Assembly: GCF_014873145.1 (NCBI RefSeq)
Contig: NZ_JADBEK010000001.1
Span: forward strand, 9,114,001 to 9,178,000
Direction: 5' to 3'
DNA: 64,000 bases
Origin: Nonomuraea angiospora
GTDB lineage: Bacteria; Actinomycetota; Actinomycetes; Streptosporangiales; Streptosporangiaceae
The position numbers and the translations under genes are program-made. Under the pieces are notes generated by a model that saw only the letters and a list, made by a program, of their open reading frames with translations, had not been told where the DNA came from and ran no database searches. Shown in pieces: positions 16,796 to 25,388 of the stretch; position 1 is the first letter of the stretch; each line of letters begins with the position of its first letter.

Positions 16796-17929
16796 ATGCG
16801 CAAAGTCCTGACGCTCGCCGTGGCCGCCACCGCATCGCTCGGCCTGCTCGCCGCCCCCGCCACCGCCGACGACCGCCCCCGGGAGTTGCCGGCCGAGATC
16901 TACGGCGGCGCCTGGACCGAGGGGCACGTCCAGGGGATCGCCATAGACGAGCGCAAGGGGTACATGTACTTCTCCTTCACCAATGTCCTCGTCAAGACCG
17001 ACCTCAAGGGCAACCCCGTGGGCTCGGTGAAGGGCTTCACCGGGCACCTCGGCGATCTGGACTTCAACGCCAAGGACGGCCGGGTGTACGGCTCCCTCGA
17101 GTACAAGGAGCAGGAGTCGTTCTACATCGCGATCTTCGATGTCGACCGCATCACCAGCATGGGCATGGACGCCCAGACCAGTGACGTCGTCAAGACCGTC
17201 TACCTCAAGGAGGTCGTCGCCGACTACGCCGCCGACATGAACGGCGACGGCAAGTTCGACGGCAACGTGGGCAACACCCCGGACCACCGGTACGGGTGCA
17301 GCGGCATCGACGGCGTGTCCTTCGGCCCCGAGTTCGGGAAGAAGCACGGCAAGCAGCTGCTGACCGTGGCGTACGGGATCTACTCCAACACCACCCGGGC
17401 CGACAACGACTACCAGGTCCTCCTCCAGTACGACATCGAGCGGTGGAAGAAGTACGAGAAGCCGCTCACCGAGAGCGACCCGCACAAGAGCGGCCCCGAG
17501 CAGGTCGCCGGCAAGTACTTCGCCTACACCGGCAACACCACCTACGGCGTGCAGAACCTCGAGTACGACGACTACACGGGCAACTGGATGATGGCCGTCT
17601 ACAAGGGCAAGAAGCCGCAGTTCCCCAACTACTCCTTCTTCATGGTGGACGGCCGCGAGCGGCCCAAGGAGGGCGACATCGTCGGGCAGCCGCAGCCCGA
17701 GCGGGGCCGGCTGCTCACGCTGGCGCCGGGCGGGCTCCAGCACGAGGCCACCGGGGTCAGGGGCTGGGAGTTCGGCGGCGAGTACGGCCTGATCTCGCTC
17801 GGCGGGGGGCGCTACTACGTGTCCAAGTCCGGGACCATCACGGACGGCGGAGTCAGCAAGTACACCGGCCACGCCCAGCTCTTCCGCTGGACAGGCCAGA
17901 CGCCGACCCCGTTCGAGAAGGTCGGCTGA
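16796..17929 (+). CDS. secreted protein of unknown function, beta-propeller-like
   Basis: 377 residues with a signal peptide (MRKVLTLAVAATASLGLLAAPATA). The mature part repeats short segments such as VQGIAIDERKGYMYFSFTN, LVKTDLKGN and GDLDFNAKDGRVYGSLEY, the pattern of a beta-propeller, and contains DMNGDGKFDGNVG, which resembles an EF-hand-like calcium loop. I do not recognise the family and see no catalytic signature. No strong ribosome site is present before the ATG. Upstream, GGTATACC near 16746 is a small palindrome. The gene belongs to a run of exported proteins on this strand. Confidence 0.8.
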   Translation: MRKVLTLAVAATASLGLLAAPATADDRPRELPAEIYGGAWTEGHVQGIAIDERKGYMYFSFTNVLVKTDLKGNPVGSVKGFTGHLGDLDFNAKDGRVYGSLEYKEQESFYIAIFDVDRITSMGMDAQTSDVVKTVYLKEVVADYAADMNGDGKFDGNVGNTPDHRYGCSGIDGVSFGPEFGKKHGKQLLTVAYGIYSNTTRADNDYQVLLQYDIERWKKYEKPLTESDPHKSGPEQVAGKYFAYTGNTTYGVQNLEYDDYTGNWMMAVYKGKKPQFPNYSFFMVDGRERPKEGDIVGQPQPERGRLLTLAPGGLQHEATGVRGWEFGGEYGLISLGGGRYYVSKSGTITDGGVSKYTGHAQLFRWTGQTPTPFEKVG

Positions 17930-18018
17930 CCGCAAAGCTGCCAGCGGGTGGTCAGTAAAGGCTGTTATGGTCGGTCCGCATCTCCACGAACTCGCAAAGA
18001 ATCCTGCATGGGAGGGTC

Positions 18019-18834
18019 ATGCGGACCACAAGCAAGATCGCGGCCTTGCTGATCGGAATGACGGTCCCGGTGGCCGTGGTGGCGCCCGCGGCCGGCGCGC
18101 AGGCGCGTCCGGCCTGGGTGGCCTACCACGGCCTCACCGCCGAGCAGAGCGTGGCGCGGGTCAAGCAGCTCAGGGACCAGGGCTTCCGGCCGATCACGGT
18201 GAACGTCTCCGACGGGGAGCGGTACGCGGCCCTGTGGGTCAAGGGCGGCTCCCCGGCCAACTGGGGCATCTGGCAGGGCATGTCGGCCGAGGAGTACCAG
18301 CAGCGGTTCGACCAGGGGCTGAAGGAGGGGGCGCAGCCGGTCTCCGTCTCCGCCACCGGGCCGAGGGACGCGCCGGTGTTCACGGCCGTCTTCGAGAAGC
18401 GGCGCGGGAAGTTCTTCGCCCGGTCGAACCTCACCCCCGCCCAGTTCGCCGCCGCCAACAAGCGGGCCACCGCCCAGGGGCTCGCGCTGACCTCGGTCGA
18501 CGTGTACGGCACCCCGGACGACCCGCGGTACGTGGGCGTGTGGACGGTCAACCCGGGCGGGGCCTGGTACTACACGTACGGGAAGTCCAGGCAGCAGCAC
18601 GAGGCCGCGTTCTACGCCAAGAAGAAGCAGGGGTTCCGGCCGGTCAGGGTGGCCGTGGGGCCCGACGGGACGTACACGGCGGTGTGGCGCAAGGACGGCG
18701 TCAAGTCCTGGGCCCACTACGTCGACATGACCTCCTCCGGCTACCAGAAGCGGTTCGACGACCTCAGGGCCAAGGGGCTGTCCCCGGTCCAGGTGAACGC
18801 CGAGAACGGGCTGTACGCCGCCATCTGGCAGTGA
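18019..18834 (+). CDS. secreted protein made of bacterial tandem repeat domains (BTRD1-like)
   Basis: 271 residues: a signal peptide (cleavage near GAQA) followed by about five repeats of roughly 48 residues. Each repeat has an aromatic start, an LTAEQS/MSAEEYQQRF helix, then GFRPITVNV or QPVSVSA and a YAALW/YVGVW/YTAVW strand end. This is the Bacterial tandem repeat domain 1 pattern known from fungal polyglycine hydrolases and secreted actinobacterial proteins; its function as a stand-alone protein is not known. GGGAGGG lies just before the ATG. It ends only seven bases from the convergent lipoprotein gene with no clear terminator. Confidence 0.8.
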   Translation: MRTTSKIAALLIGMTVPVAVVAPAAGAQARPAWVAYHGLTAEQSVARVKQLRDQGFRPITVNVSDGERYAALWVKGGSPANWGIWQGMSAEEYQQRFDQGLKEGAQPVSVSATGPRDAPVFTAVFEKRRGKFFARSNLTPAQFAAANKRATAQGLALTSVDVYGTPDDPRYVGVWTVNPGGAWYYTYGKSRQQHEAAFYAKKKQGFRPVRVAVGPDGTYTAVWRKDGVKSWAHYVDMTSSGYQKRFDDLRAKGLSPVQVNAENGLYAAIWQ

Positions 18835-18841
18835 ACGGACG

Positions 18842-19585
18842 TCACGGGGCCTGGAGGATGCGGACGTCGCCGGAGCCGCTCACGGCCCTGATGGTGTTGG
18901 GGCTCTTGGCGTCGTTCCTGAGCTCCGAGTGCTCCGTGCCGTCCGCGCTGCGGGCCGTGATCGCGTAGGCCGCCCTGGGCACGGTCGCGGTCACCCGGCC
19001 GTCGCCGGAGCGCAGGTCGAGGGCGGTGGGCGGGCTGGCGAACGCCACGTCGATCGCCCCGTCCGACGTCCGGCACCGGACGCTCGGCGACTTCAGCCCC
19101 TCGCCCGTGATCGGTCCCTCGCTGCGCAGCCGCAGTCTTCCCGCGGTGCCCGACACCTGGATGCGGTCCCGGCTGACCGCGTCGACGTCCTGGGCGAGGC
19201 CGTTCAGGATGACGCCGTCGTCGGCCTCGACCGACAGCGGCACGCCGGGCGGGACCTTGACGTGGTAGCGGGCGCCGCAGTCGCCGAAGACCATGTTGCA
19301 GCTCGCGCTCAGGCGAAGGGTGCCGTCTCGCAGGGACCAGGTGGCGTTGCCGTCGTCGGCGGCCTTGCCGCGTACCCACCGCTCCACCTCGACGCGGCCC
19401 CCGGTGCCCTGCAGGACGCGCACGCCGCCCAGGGAGGAGCTGATCTTCAGCGCGGTGCCCGTGAACGGGAACGACTGCGCGGTGTGGACCTCCTCGGCGT
19501 CCAGGTCCACCTTGCACCCGGTCAACGCCAGCGCCGCCGCCAACGTCACCCCTGTCGCCACGACTCGCCTCATGGAGATGCTCAT
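18842..19585 (-). CDS. DUF4097-like lipoprotein
   Basis: 247 residues. The N-terminus is a lipoprotein signal with lipobox LALTGC (MRRVVATGVTLAAALALTGC), so the protein should be membrane-anchored outside the cell. The rest is a right-handed beta-stack of the DUF4097/putative-adhesin type (LKISSSLGGVRVLQG, LRLRSEGPITGEGL, DLRSGDGRVTATVP). A pair of cysteines (CNMVFGDC) lies in the middle. Role unknown. ATG at 19585 (MSISMRRVV) and ATG at 19573 (MRRVVATG) are both possible; neither has a strong ribosome site. The open frame continues upstream to 19702 but without signal-like sequence. Confidence 0.8.
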   Translation of the reverse strand: MSISMRRVVATGVTLAAALALTGCKVDLDAEEVHTAQSFPFTGTALKISSSLGGVRVLQGTGGRVEVERWVRGKAADDGNATWSLRDGTLRLSASCNMVFGDCGARYHVKVPPGVPLSVEADDGVILNGLAQDVDAVSRDRIQVSGTAGRLRLRSEGPITGEGLKSPSVRCRTSDGAIDVAFASPPTALDLRSGDGRVTATVPRAAYAITARSADGTEHSELRNDAKSPNTIRAVSGSGDVRILQAP

Positions 19586-19729
19586 GACGACGATCGTGGC
19601 CGAGCGCCGCCCGCCCGCCATCGACCGTCCGGCCGAACACGGGCGGGCCGCCATCGGCCTTTCGGCCAGAGAACGCGCGCTCAGGCCAGAGAAGAACGAC
19701 AATCAGCGCGTCAGGCCGGAGAGCGGGCG

Positions 19730-20569
19730 TCAGAGGGCCGACAGCAGGGCCGTGACGTGCCGCAGCGGGTCCGGGCCCAGCGGCCGCACCGCCACCGTGG
19801 CGGCCCCGGCCGCCCACAGCTCCTTGACGTGCTCGGCCGCGGCCTCAGGGGACCCCGACGCCATCGCCACCTCCCCGGGCGCGACCCCGAGGAACCCGGC
19901 CTGCCCCGCCACCAGGTCACGGGCGCTCTCCGGGACCTCGGCCCCGGTGTTGAGGAAGGAGAAGACCACGAGCTCGTGATCCGCGGAGCCCCCGATCCGC
20001 TCCAGGATCCCGGGCAGCTGCTCGGGTCCGACGCCCTCGGGGATGATCGTCCCCTGGGCGACCCGGCCCGACAGCGCGAGCGAGCGCGGCCCCTTCACCC
20101 CGGCCAGCACGGGCGGGGGCGCGGCGGGCGGGTGCACCAGGGAGACCCCGTCCAGGTGGACGGACCTGCCGTGCAGGGTCACCGTCTCACCGCGCAGCAG
20201 CGCGCGTACGGACGTGATGGTCTCCTCCAGGAGCGCCAGCGGCGACGCCGGGGCGGCGCCCACCTGGCGCATCCAGTCGCCCACGCCGTGCCCGATCCCG
20301 GCGGCCAGCCGCCCGGGATGCACCCTGGCCAGGTTGGCCAGCTCCATCGCCAGGAGCATCGGGTTGCGCAGGGGAGCGGGGGTGATGCCGATGCCGACCC
20401 GCAGCCGGGACGTGACGGCGAGCGCGGTGGCGGCCGACGAGACGCCCCCGGTCCAGCCCAGGTCCTCCACCACCCAGAGGTCGTCCACGGCCGTCGCGTC
20501 GAGCGCCTTGGCGAACGGGATCAACTGCTCGGGAGGAAGCTCCCGGTCGAACATGACTCCGAGTCTCAC
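19730..20569 (-). CDS. LLM-class F420-dependent oxidoreductase
   Basis: 279-residue TIM-barrel flavin/F420 enzyme of the luciferase-like monooxygenase superfamily. Characteristic segments are the N-terminal RLGVMFDRELPPEQLIPFAKALD, then VEDLGWTGG, RLRVGIGITPAPLRNPMLLAMELANLARVHPGRLAAGIGHG (region 56-96) and VLAGVKGPRSLALSGRVAQGTII. The last two resemble F420-dependent reductases such as Mer and Fgd relatives more than FMN monooxygenases. F420 is made by fbiC, fbiA and fbiB in the same window, so the cofactor is available. Substrate unknown. ATG start; 124 bp separate it from the upstream STAS gene, with no gene between. Confidence 0.88.
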   Translation of the reverse strand: MRLGVMFDRELPPEQLIPFAKALDATAVDDLWVVEDLGWTGGVSSAATALAVTSRLRVGIGITPAPLRNPMLLAMELANLARVHPGRLAAGIGHGVGDWMRQVGAAPASPLALLEETITSVRALLRGETVTLHGRSVHLDGVSLVHPPAAPPPVLAGVKGPRSLALSGRVAQGTIIPEGVGPEQLPGILERIGGSADHELVVFSFLNTGAEVPESARDLVAGQAGFLGVAPGEVAMASGSPEAAAEHVKELWAAGAATVAVRPLGPDPLRHVTALLSAL

Positions 20570-20693
20570 GATGTCCTCCAGTAATAGCGGAACAACCGGC
20601 CGACCTCCGAGTATTCAGCACGCGGGAAGGCGTCGGCAGCCGGGACGTTCGCCACGTCCGTGACGGCGACGATGCGGCGCGCGGGGCGGTACG

Positions 20694-21041
20694 TCAGGCG
20701 GCGCTGCCGAAGGCCGAGCGCGCCTCGCCGAGGGACTCGCGCGTCTCGAAGTGCCGGTCGAGGTTGGTGATCGCCAGCAGGTGGCGGATCATGCCGGGGG
20801 CGAGCACCAGGATCAGGCGGCCCTTCACGCGCCGGACGTGGTTGAGCGTGGCCACCAGCACCCCGAGGCCCACCGAGTCGCAGAACGGCACCTCGGTCAG
20901 GTCGACGACGAGGTTGAGCGGGTCGGCGGCGGCGATGGCCTGTTCGAGCTCGTCCCGCAGCCGGGGAGCGCCCGCCACGTCGAGGTCGCCCACGACGTGC
21001 AGCACCGTACAGGGGTCCTCGCGCCACGACCTGACCACCAT
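20694..21041 (-). CDS. STAS-domain anti-sigma factor antagonist
   Basis: 115-residue single STAS domain. The phosphorylatable serine is S56 in PFCDSVGLGVL, preceded by D55, as in SpoIIAA/RsbV proteins that release a sigma factor by binding its anti-sigma kinase. The N-terminal VLHVVGDLDVAGAPRLRDEL is the typical first strand-helix. No anti-sigma kinase or sigma factor lies nearby, so its partner is elsewhere. It lies between the LLM oxidoreductase and the first LCP gene, on the same strand as both. Confidence 0.9.
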   Translation of the reverse strand: MVVRSWREDPCTVLHVVGDLDVAGAPRLRDELEQAIAAADPLNLVVDLTEVPFCDSVGLGVLVATLNHVRRVKGRLILVLAPGMIRHLLAITNLDRHFETRESLGEARSAFGSAA

Positions 21042-21073
21042 GAGGCCTTCACCTGCCGAACCGCCGACTGTTA

Positions 21074-22516
21074 TTACTGTTTCTTACATATGTTCTGCAT
21101 TGCCGTTTTGGTGGTCGGAGTAACACCCGGTTTCGCGGACGGCATGGAAGTCGACTTGGATTTCGCGATCTTCGGCTGGTCGCTGCCGACGATCACCTCG
21201 ATGCCCTTGACGTCGGCCTTGTCGAGCTCGGCGCCCGGGATGGCGGCGGCCACGACCTTCGCCTCGTCCTCCTGCCCCGCGCCGTAATGGATGACCGTCT
21301 TCTTGTAGTCCTTCTTGGTCGTGTTGCCGGGCTCGCCGGGGACCTTGAAGCCGTAGGCGACCAGCCCGTCCTTGGTGCGGGCGCCGAGACCCGTGATGAG
21401 CGTGCCGTTCTTGACCTTGACCGTGATGCTGCCGGGCGGGATGGCCGACGGCTTGACCGAAGGAGTGGGCGAGGGGGAGACGGCGGGCTTGCTCAGGTCC
21501 TGGTCCGCGTTGATCCTCGCGAACATGTCGCGGGCGGCCGGCTTGTCCCACAGGACCGCGGACTCGCCCGTGGGCGCCTTGAAGTCGACGTTGGACAGCG
21601 GCACCTCGGCGAAGCGCACGTCGTCGAGCGAGACGTCGCGCATCTGGGTGGCCAGGCCGAGCAGCCCGTCGTCGGGGTCGACCTTGACCGTGCTCAGCGT
21701 GGAGTTGACGAACGAGGCCAGCTTGGCCGGGTTGGCCAGGGTGTCGGCGCTGAGCGCCCGGTTGAGCAGGGCCGAGATGACCTGCTGCTGCCGGTCGATG
21801 CGGTCGAGGTCGGAGCGCGCGGTGGCGCGGGTGCGGGCGTAGCCGAGCGCCTGCACGCCCTGGAGCTGGTGGGTGCCGGCGGGCAGGTTGAGCCCGGTCT
21901 TGGGGTCGTTGATCGGCGCGGGCGTGCAGACGGTGACGCCGCCGAGGGAGTCGACGACGTCGATGAAGCCGAGGATGTTGACCTCGATGTAGCGGTTGAT
22001 CTGCAGCCCGGTGGTGGCCTCGACGGCCTCCTTGGTGAGCTTGGGCCCGCCGAACTGGTACGCCGAATTGATCTTGTGTTCGCCCTTGCCCGGGATCGTC
22101 GTCCAGGTATCGCGCGGCAGGCTCACCACGGTGACCCGCTTGTGGTCCTCCGACAGGTGGATGACCATCATGGTGTCGGTGCGCTGGCCGGCCTCGCGGC
22201 CCAGCTTGAGCCGGTTCTGCTGCTGGCGGGTGAGGTCGTCGCGCTTGTCGACGCCGACCAGCAGGATGTTCTCGGCGCCGCGGGCCGCGGGCACGGTCAC
22301 CCCGGCGTCGACGGTGCCGATCTGGCGCGGGGTCGCCCACACCACGCCGGTGGCGACCAGGACCCCGGTGGACAGGAACCCGGCGACGAGCACGTTGCGA
22401 CGGCGCGCCTTGGCGCTCCTGACCGGCCTGCGGGGACGCGTGGGCGCGAGCTTGACGCCGCCGTAGGCGTCGCCGCCCACGAGCACACCGCCGTCCTCCT
22501 CGCCCGGGTCGCGCAT
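21074..22516 (-). CDS. LCP (LytR-CpsA-Psr) family cell-wall glycopolymer ligase, first copy
   Basis: 480 residues. A basic cytoplasmic N-terminus is followed by one transmembrane helix (about 43-62). The LCP catalytic domain (about 80-240) has ENILLVGVDKRDD, RTDTMMVIHLSEDHKRVTVVSLPRDTW and QALGYARTRATARSDLDRIDRQQQ; the Asp/Arg residues bind Mg and the pyrophosphate of a lipid-linked polymer. The C-terminal LytR_C domain (about 355-450) starts SITVKVKNGT. LCP proteins transfer teichoic acid or other glycopolymers from the lipid carrier to peptidoglycan. The gene is divergent from a GT2 gene at the left border of the polysaccharide region. A second LCP gene lies at 35.4 kb. Confidence 0.93.
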   Translation of the reverse strand: MRDPGEEDGGVLVGGDAYGGVKLAPTRPRRPVRSAKARRRNVLVAGFLSTGVLVATGVVWATPRQIGTVDAGVTVPAARGAENILLVGVDKRDDLTRQQQNRLKLGREAGQRTDTMMVIHLSEDHKRVTVVSLPRDTWTTIPGKGEHKINSAYQFGGPKLTKEAVEATTGLQINRYIEVNILGFIDVVDSLGGVTVCTPAPINDPKTGLNLPAGTHQLQGVQALGYARTRATARSDLDRIDRQQQVISALLNRALSADTLANPAKLASFVNSTLSTVKVDPDDGLLGLATQMRDVSLDDVRFAEVPLSNVDFKAPTGESAVLWDKPAARDMFARINADQDLSKPAVSPSPTPSVKPSAIPPGSITVKVKNGTLITGLGARTKDGLVAYGFKVPGEPGNTTKKDYKKTVIHYGAGQEDEAKVVAAAIPGAELDKADVKGIEVIVGSDQPKIAKSKSTSMPSAKPGVTPTTKTAMQNICKKQ

Positions 22517-22596
22517 CCCGTCCCCCTCTTGTCACCCGGAGGATCGGGCTTTCGATTGCCCGACTCCCCTGGTCGTACAGTAGCGTGAGCCCCGCC

Positions 22597-23616
22597 ATGA
22601 AGCAGTTCCCCGACTCGCCGCAGGCCCCCGCGGAGACGCGTGCCTGGCCCCCTATCTCCGTCGTCATGCCGGTCCTCAACGAGGAGCGGCACCTTCGCGA
22701 GGCCGTCGACCAGGTCCTCGCCCAGAGCTACCCAGGTGAGATCGAAGTCGTGCTCGCCGTGGGTCCGTCCCAGGACCGCACCCAGGAGGTCGCCGACGCC
22801 ATAGCGGCGGCCGACCCGCGGGTGACGGTCGTGCCCAATCCGACGGGCCGCACCCCCAACGCGCTCAACGCCGCCATCGCCGCCTCGCGCAACGGCATCA
22901 TCGCCCGGGTCGACGGGCACGCCATGCTGCCCCCCGACTACCTGCGCGTCGCCGTCGAGACGCTGGCCGAGACCGGCGCCGACAACGTGGGCGGCGTCAT
23001 GGCGGCCGAGGGCATCACGCCGTTCGAGCAGGCCGTCGCCTGCGCCATGACGTCCAAGATCGGCGTGGGCGCCGCCGCCTTCCACGTGGGTGGCACCGCG
23101 GGCCCCGCCGACACCGTCTACCTGGGCGTCTTCCGCCGCTCGGCGCTCGACCGGGTGGGCGGCTACGACGAGCACTTCCAGCGGGCGCAGGACTGGGAGA
23201 TGAACCACCGCATCCGCCAGAGCGGCGGGCTGGTCTGGTTCCAGCCGCGCATGCGGGTCTCCTACCGCCCCCGCCCCAACGTCAAGGCCCTGGCCAAGCA
23301 GTACTTCCACTACGGCAGGTGGCGGCGCGTGGTCGCGCGCACCCACGAGGGCACGATCAACCTGCGCTATCTGGCGCCGCCCGCCGCGGTGCTGGCCATG
23401 CTGCTCGGGCTGGTCGTCTCGCCGTTCTTCCCCTGGGCGCTCATCGTCCCCGGCGGCTACGCCGTCGCCATCGTGGCGGGCTCGGCGGTGACGGGCAGCG
23501 GGCTGCCCCCTGGGGCGCGGCTGCGGCTGCCGATCGTGTACGCCGCCATGCACTGCTCCTGGGGCTGGGGCTTCCTCACCAGCCCGAAGAAGCTGGCCAG
23601 GCCGCCCGGGTCATGA
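22597..23616 (+). CDS. membrane-associated GT2 glycosyltransferase (ExoA-like)
   Basis: 339 residues. GT-A domain (about 15-250) with PPISVVMPVLNEERHLREAV, the metal-binding-type motif ARVDGHAMLP and the acceptor-site QDWEMNHRIRQSGG. The C-terminal part has two or three hydrophobic helices (about 270-320). The pattern resembles succinoglycan ExoA, which adds a sugar to a polyprenyl-linked chain. GTG at 22585 is an alternative start; a -10-like TACAGT is at 22576. Its stop overlaps the convergent TagF-like gene by 6 bp. The nucleotide sugar is unknown. Confidence 0.87.
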   Translation: MKQFPDSPQAPAETRAWPPISVVMPVLNEERHLREAVDQVLAQSYPGEIEVVLAVGPSQDRTQEVADAIAAADPRVTVVPNPTGRTPNALNAAIAASRNGIIARVDGHAMLPPDYLRVAVETLAETGADNVGGVMAAEGITPFEQAVACAMTSKIGVGAAAFHVGGTAGPADTVYLGVFRRSALDRVGGYDEHFQRAQDWEMNHRIRQSGGLVWFQPRMRVSYRPRPNVKALAKQYFHYGRWRRVVARTHEGTINLRYLAPPAAVLAMLLGLVVSPFFPWALIVPGGYAVAIVAGSAVTGSGLPPGARLRLPIVYAAMHCSWGWGFLTSPKKLARPPGS

Positions 23617-25347
23617 CCCGGCGAAGACCCGCTCGACGGCGGCGTCGAAGCGGGTCAGCGCGTCCGGATATTCCGCCCCGAACAGGTGGCTCCTGAGCTT
23701 GATCCTGGCCCGGGCCAGCGTGTCCTCCCCGTCGAGGAACTCCGCGAGCCCGGCCAGGTCCTCCCCGATCAGCACGCCCGCCTCGGTGCTGGGGTAGCGC
23801 TCGTGGAAGGCGCGCTCGTCCAGGCCGGCGACGTTCGTCACCGCGTACGGCTTCTCGCTGGCCAGGAAGTCGGCCACGACGCTGGAGATGTCGCTGATCA
23901 GCAGGTCGCACTGGTTGAAGCAGTCGTACAGGTGCGGCTCGGGGCCGGTGACGATCAGGTGCTCGATCCGCGGCGTCTCCCCGGTCGCCCGCGACGGGTG
24001 CCTGGCCTTCGACTTGGCCAGCTCGGCCGCCTCGATCATGGTCACGATCTTCCGGTGCGCGCGGGTGGCGCTGCGGTCGCGGTGACCGGTCAGCGGGTGC
24101 GGCTTGTAGATCACGCGTACCCGCGGCCGGTGGTCCAGCAGCGCCCGCACGATGCGCGGGCCCATGGTGATCAGCGAGGTGTGGAACAGGTCGTCGTTCC
24201 AGCCCTCCCAGGTGGGGGCGTACAGGACGGTGCGGTACGGCAGCCGCGGCCCCTCCGTCGAGATGCCTTCGAGCTGCGGCCGGCCGACCTCGTGGATGCT
24301 CTCGTCCCTGACGCCCACCCTGGCCCGGCGGTAGCGGTCGCGGCCCGCGGGACCGGCCACCCACACCTCGTCGTAGACCCGGGAGAACGGGTTGAACGAC
24401 GCCTCCTTGTCGCTGTCGCCGTGGTTGAGGAACGCGCTGCGCAGGGTCGGGATGCGCAGCATGTGGACGTTGCGGCCGACGTTGGAGACGTACAGGCAGA
24501 GCTTGGCGCTGGACAGGGCGCGGAAGCTCATCAGGTCGGCCGCGGACGGGATGCACAGCATCGGCAGCGTGGTCGCGTCGAGGTGGTTGGCCATGCCGCG
24601 CTCGCGCAGCACGACGATGGCGCGCCGGCCGATGCGCTCCAGCGTGGGCAGCCACATCCTGGCCTGGTAGGCGGCCGCGGTGGCGCCGGAGAAGTAGAGG
24701 ATGACCTCGGGCCGGTACTTCTCGACCTGCTCGCCCACGACCGCCAGCACCCTGGCCTTGTCGGTGAGCGGCGTGGCGCGGCGCACGTACGGGATGAGCG
24801 CGAGAGCCCCCGCGGTGCCCAGCAGGACCGCCAGACCGGCGCCGATCGCGGCGGGCACGGCGCCGACGGCCGCGCCGAGCACCGGCAGCGCGTCAAGGTA
24901 GAGGAAGCGCACGCTGCGGCTGTCGCGCAGGAACGGCGGCGGCATCTTCGGGATGCGCAGCGCCGAGACGTCGAGGTTGCGGGTGGTCACCGGCATCCGG
25001 CTGAGCGTCCCCTTGAGCCGCAGCGCCAGCGCCGTGTGCCCGGCCCGCACCACGTGGATCGCGAAGATGCCCGACGCCAGCGCCACGAACCACGGCGAGT
25101 CGACCCCCGCCATCCGCGCCACCAGCAGCAGCGCCATGGTCTCCCTGGCGGCGAAGCGCAGCGTGACCCCGAGGTGCACCCTGCCGAGCAGCTCGGGCAG
25201 CGGTCTGGCGGCGCGCGAGGCCGCGTACTCCACCGCGTAGGAGAGCGCGGCGACCGCCCCGAACACCACCGGAGCGGGCCAGAGGGCCGACCACAACAGC
25301 GTGGGGTAGCAGCCGAGCAGGGCCGCGATCACGATGAGTCTCCTCAT
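23611..25347 (-). CDS. CDP-glycerol/CDP-ribitol glycerophosphotransferase family protein (TagF/TagB-like teichoic acid polymerase)
   Basis: 578 residues. An N-terminal third with four or five hydrophobic helices is followed by a soluble Glyphos_transf domain (about 215-570) typical of TagB/TagF/TarL. Visible motifs are ILYFSGATAAAYQAR, VLYAPTWEGWNDD, VRVIYKPHPLTGHRD (catalytic-region histidine) and CDLLISDISSVVADFLASEKPY. Such enzymes add or polymerise glycerol- or ribitol-phosphate from CDP-alcohols onto a lipid-linked acceptor. The gene directly upstream is a TarI/IspD-like cytidylyltransferase, 41 bp away, which would make the CDP-alcohol. ATG at 25347 is preferred; TACTGT eight bases before it fits a leaderless start. 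A TTG at 25365 is possible. Confidence 0.88.
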   Translation of the reverse strand: MRRLIVIAALLGCYPTLLWSALWPAPVVFGAVAALSYAVEYAASRAARPLPELLGRVHLGVTLRFAARETMALLLVARMAGVDSPWFVALASGIFAIHVVRAGHTALALRLKGTLSRMPVTTRNLDVSALRIPKMPPPFLRDSRSVRFLYLDALPVLGAAVGAVPAAIGAGLAVLLGTAGALALIPYVRRATPLTDKARVLAVVGEQVEKYRPEVILYFSGATAAAYQARMWLPTLERIGRRAIVVLRERGMANHLDATTLPMLCIPSAADLMSFRALSSAKLCLYVSNVGRNVHMLRIPTLRSAFLNHGDSDKEASFNPFSRVYDEVWVAGPAGRDRYRRARVGVRDESIHEVGRPQLEGISTEGPRLPYRTVLYAPTWEGWNDDLFHTSLITMGPRIVRALLDHRPRVRVIYKPHPLTGHRDRSATRAHRKIVTMIEAAELAKSKARHPSRATGETPRIEHLIVTGPEPHLYDCFNQCDLLISDISSVVADFLASEKPYAVTNVAGLDERAFHERYPSTEAGVLIGEDLAGLAEFLDGEDTLARARIKLRSHLFGAEYPDALTRFDAAVERVFAGS

Positions 25348-25388
25348 GTGATCGCACAGTAACAACTCTCAGGTCAAACGTCTGTGAC

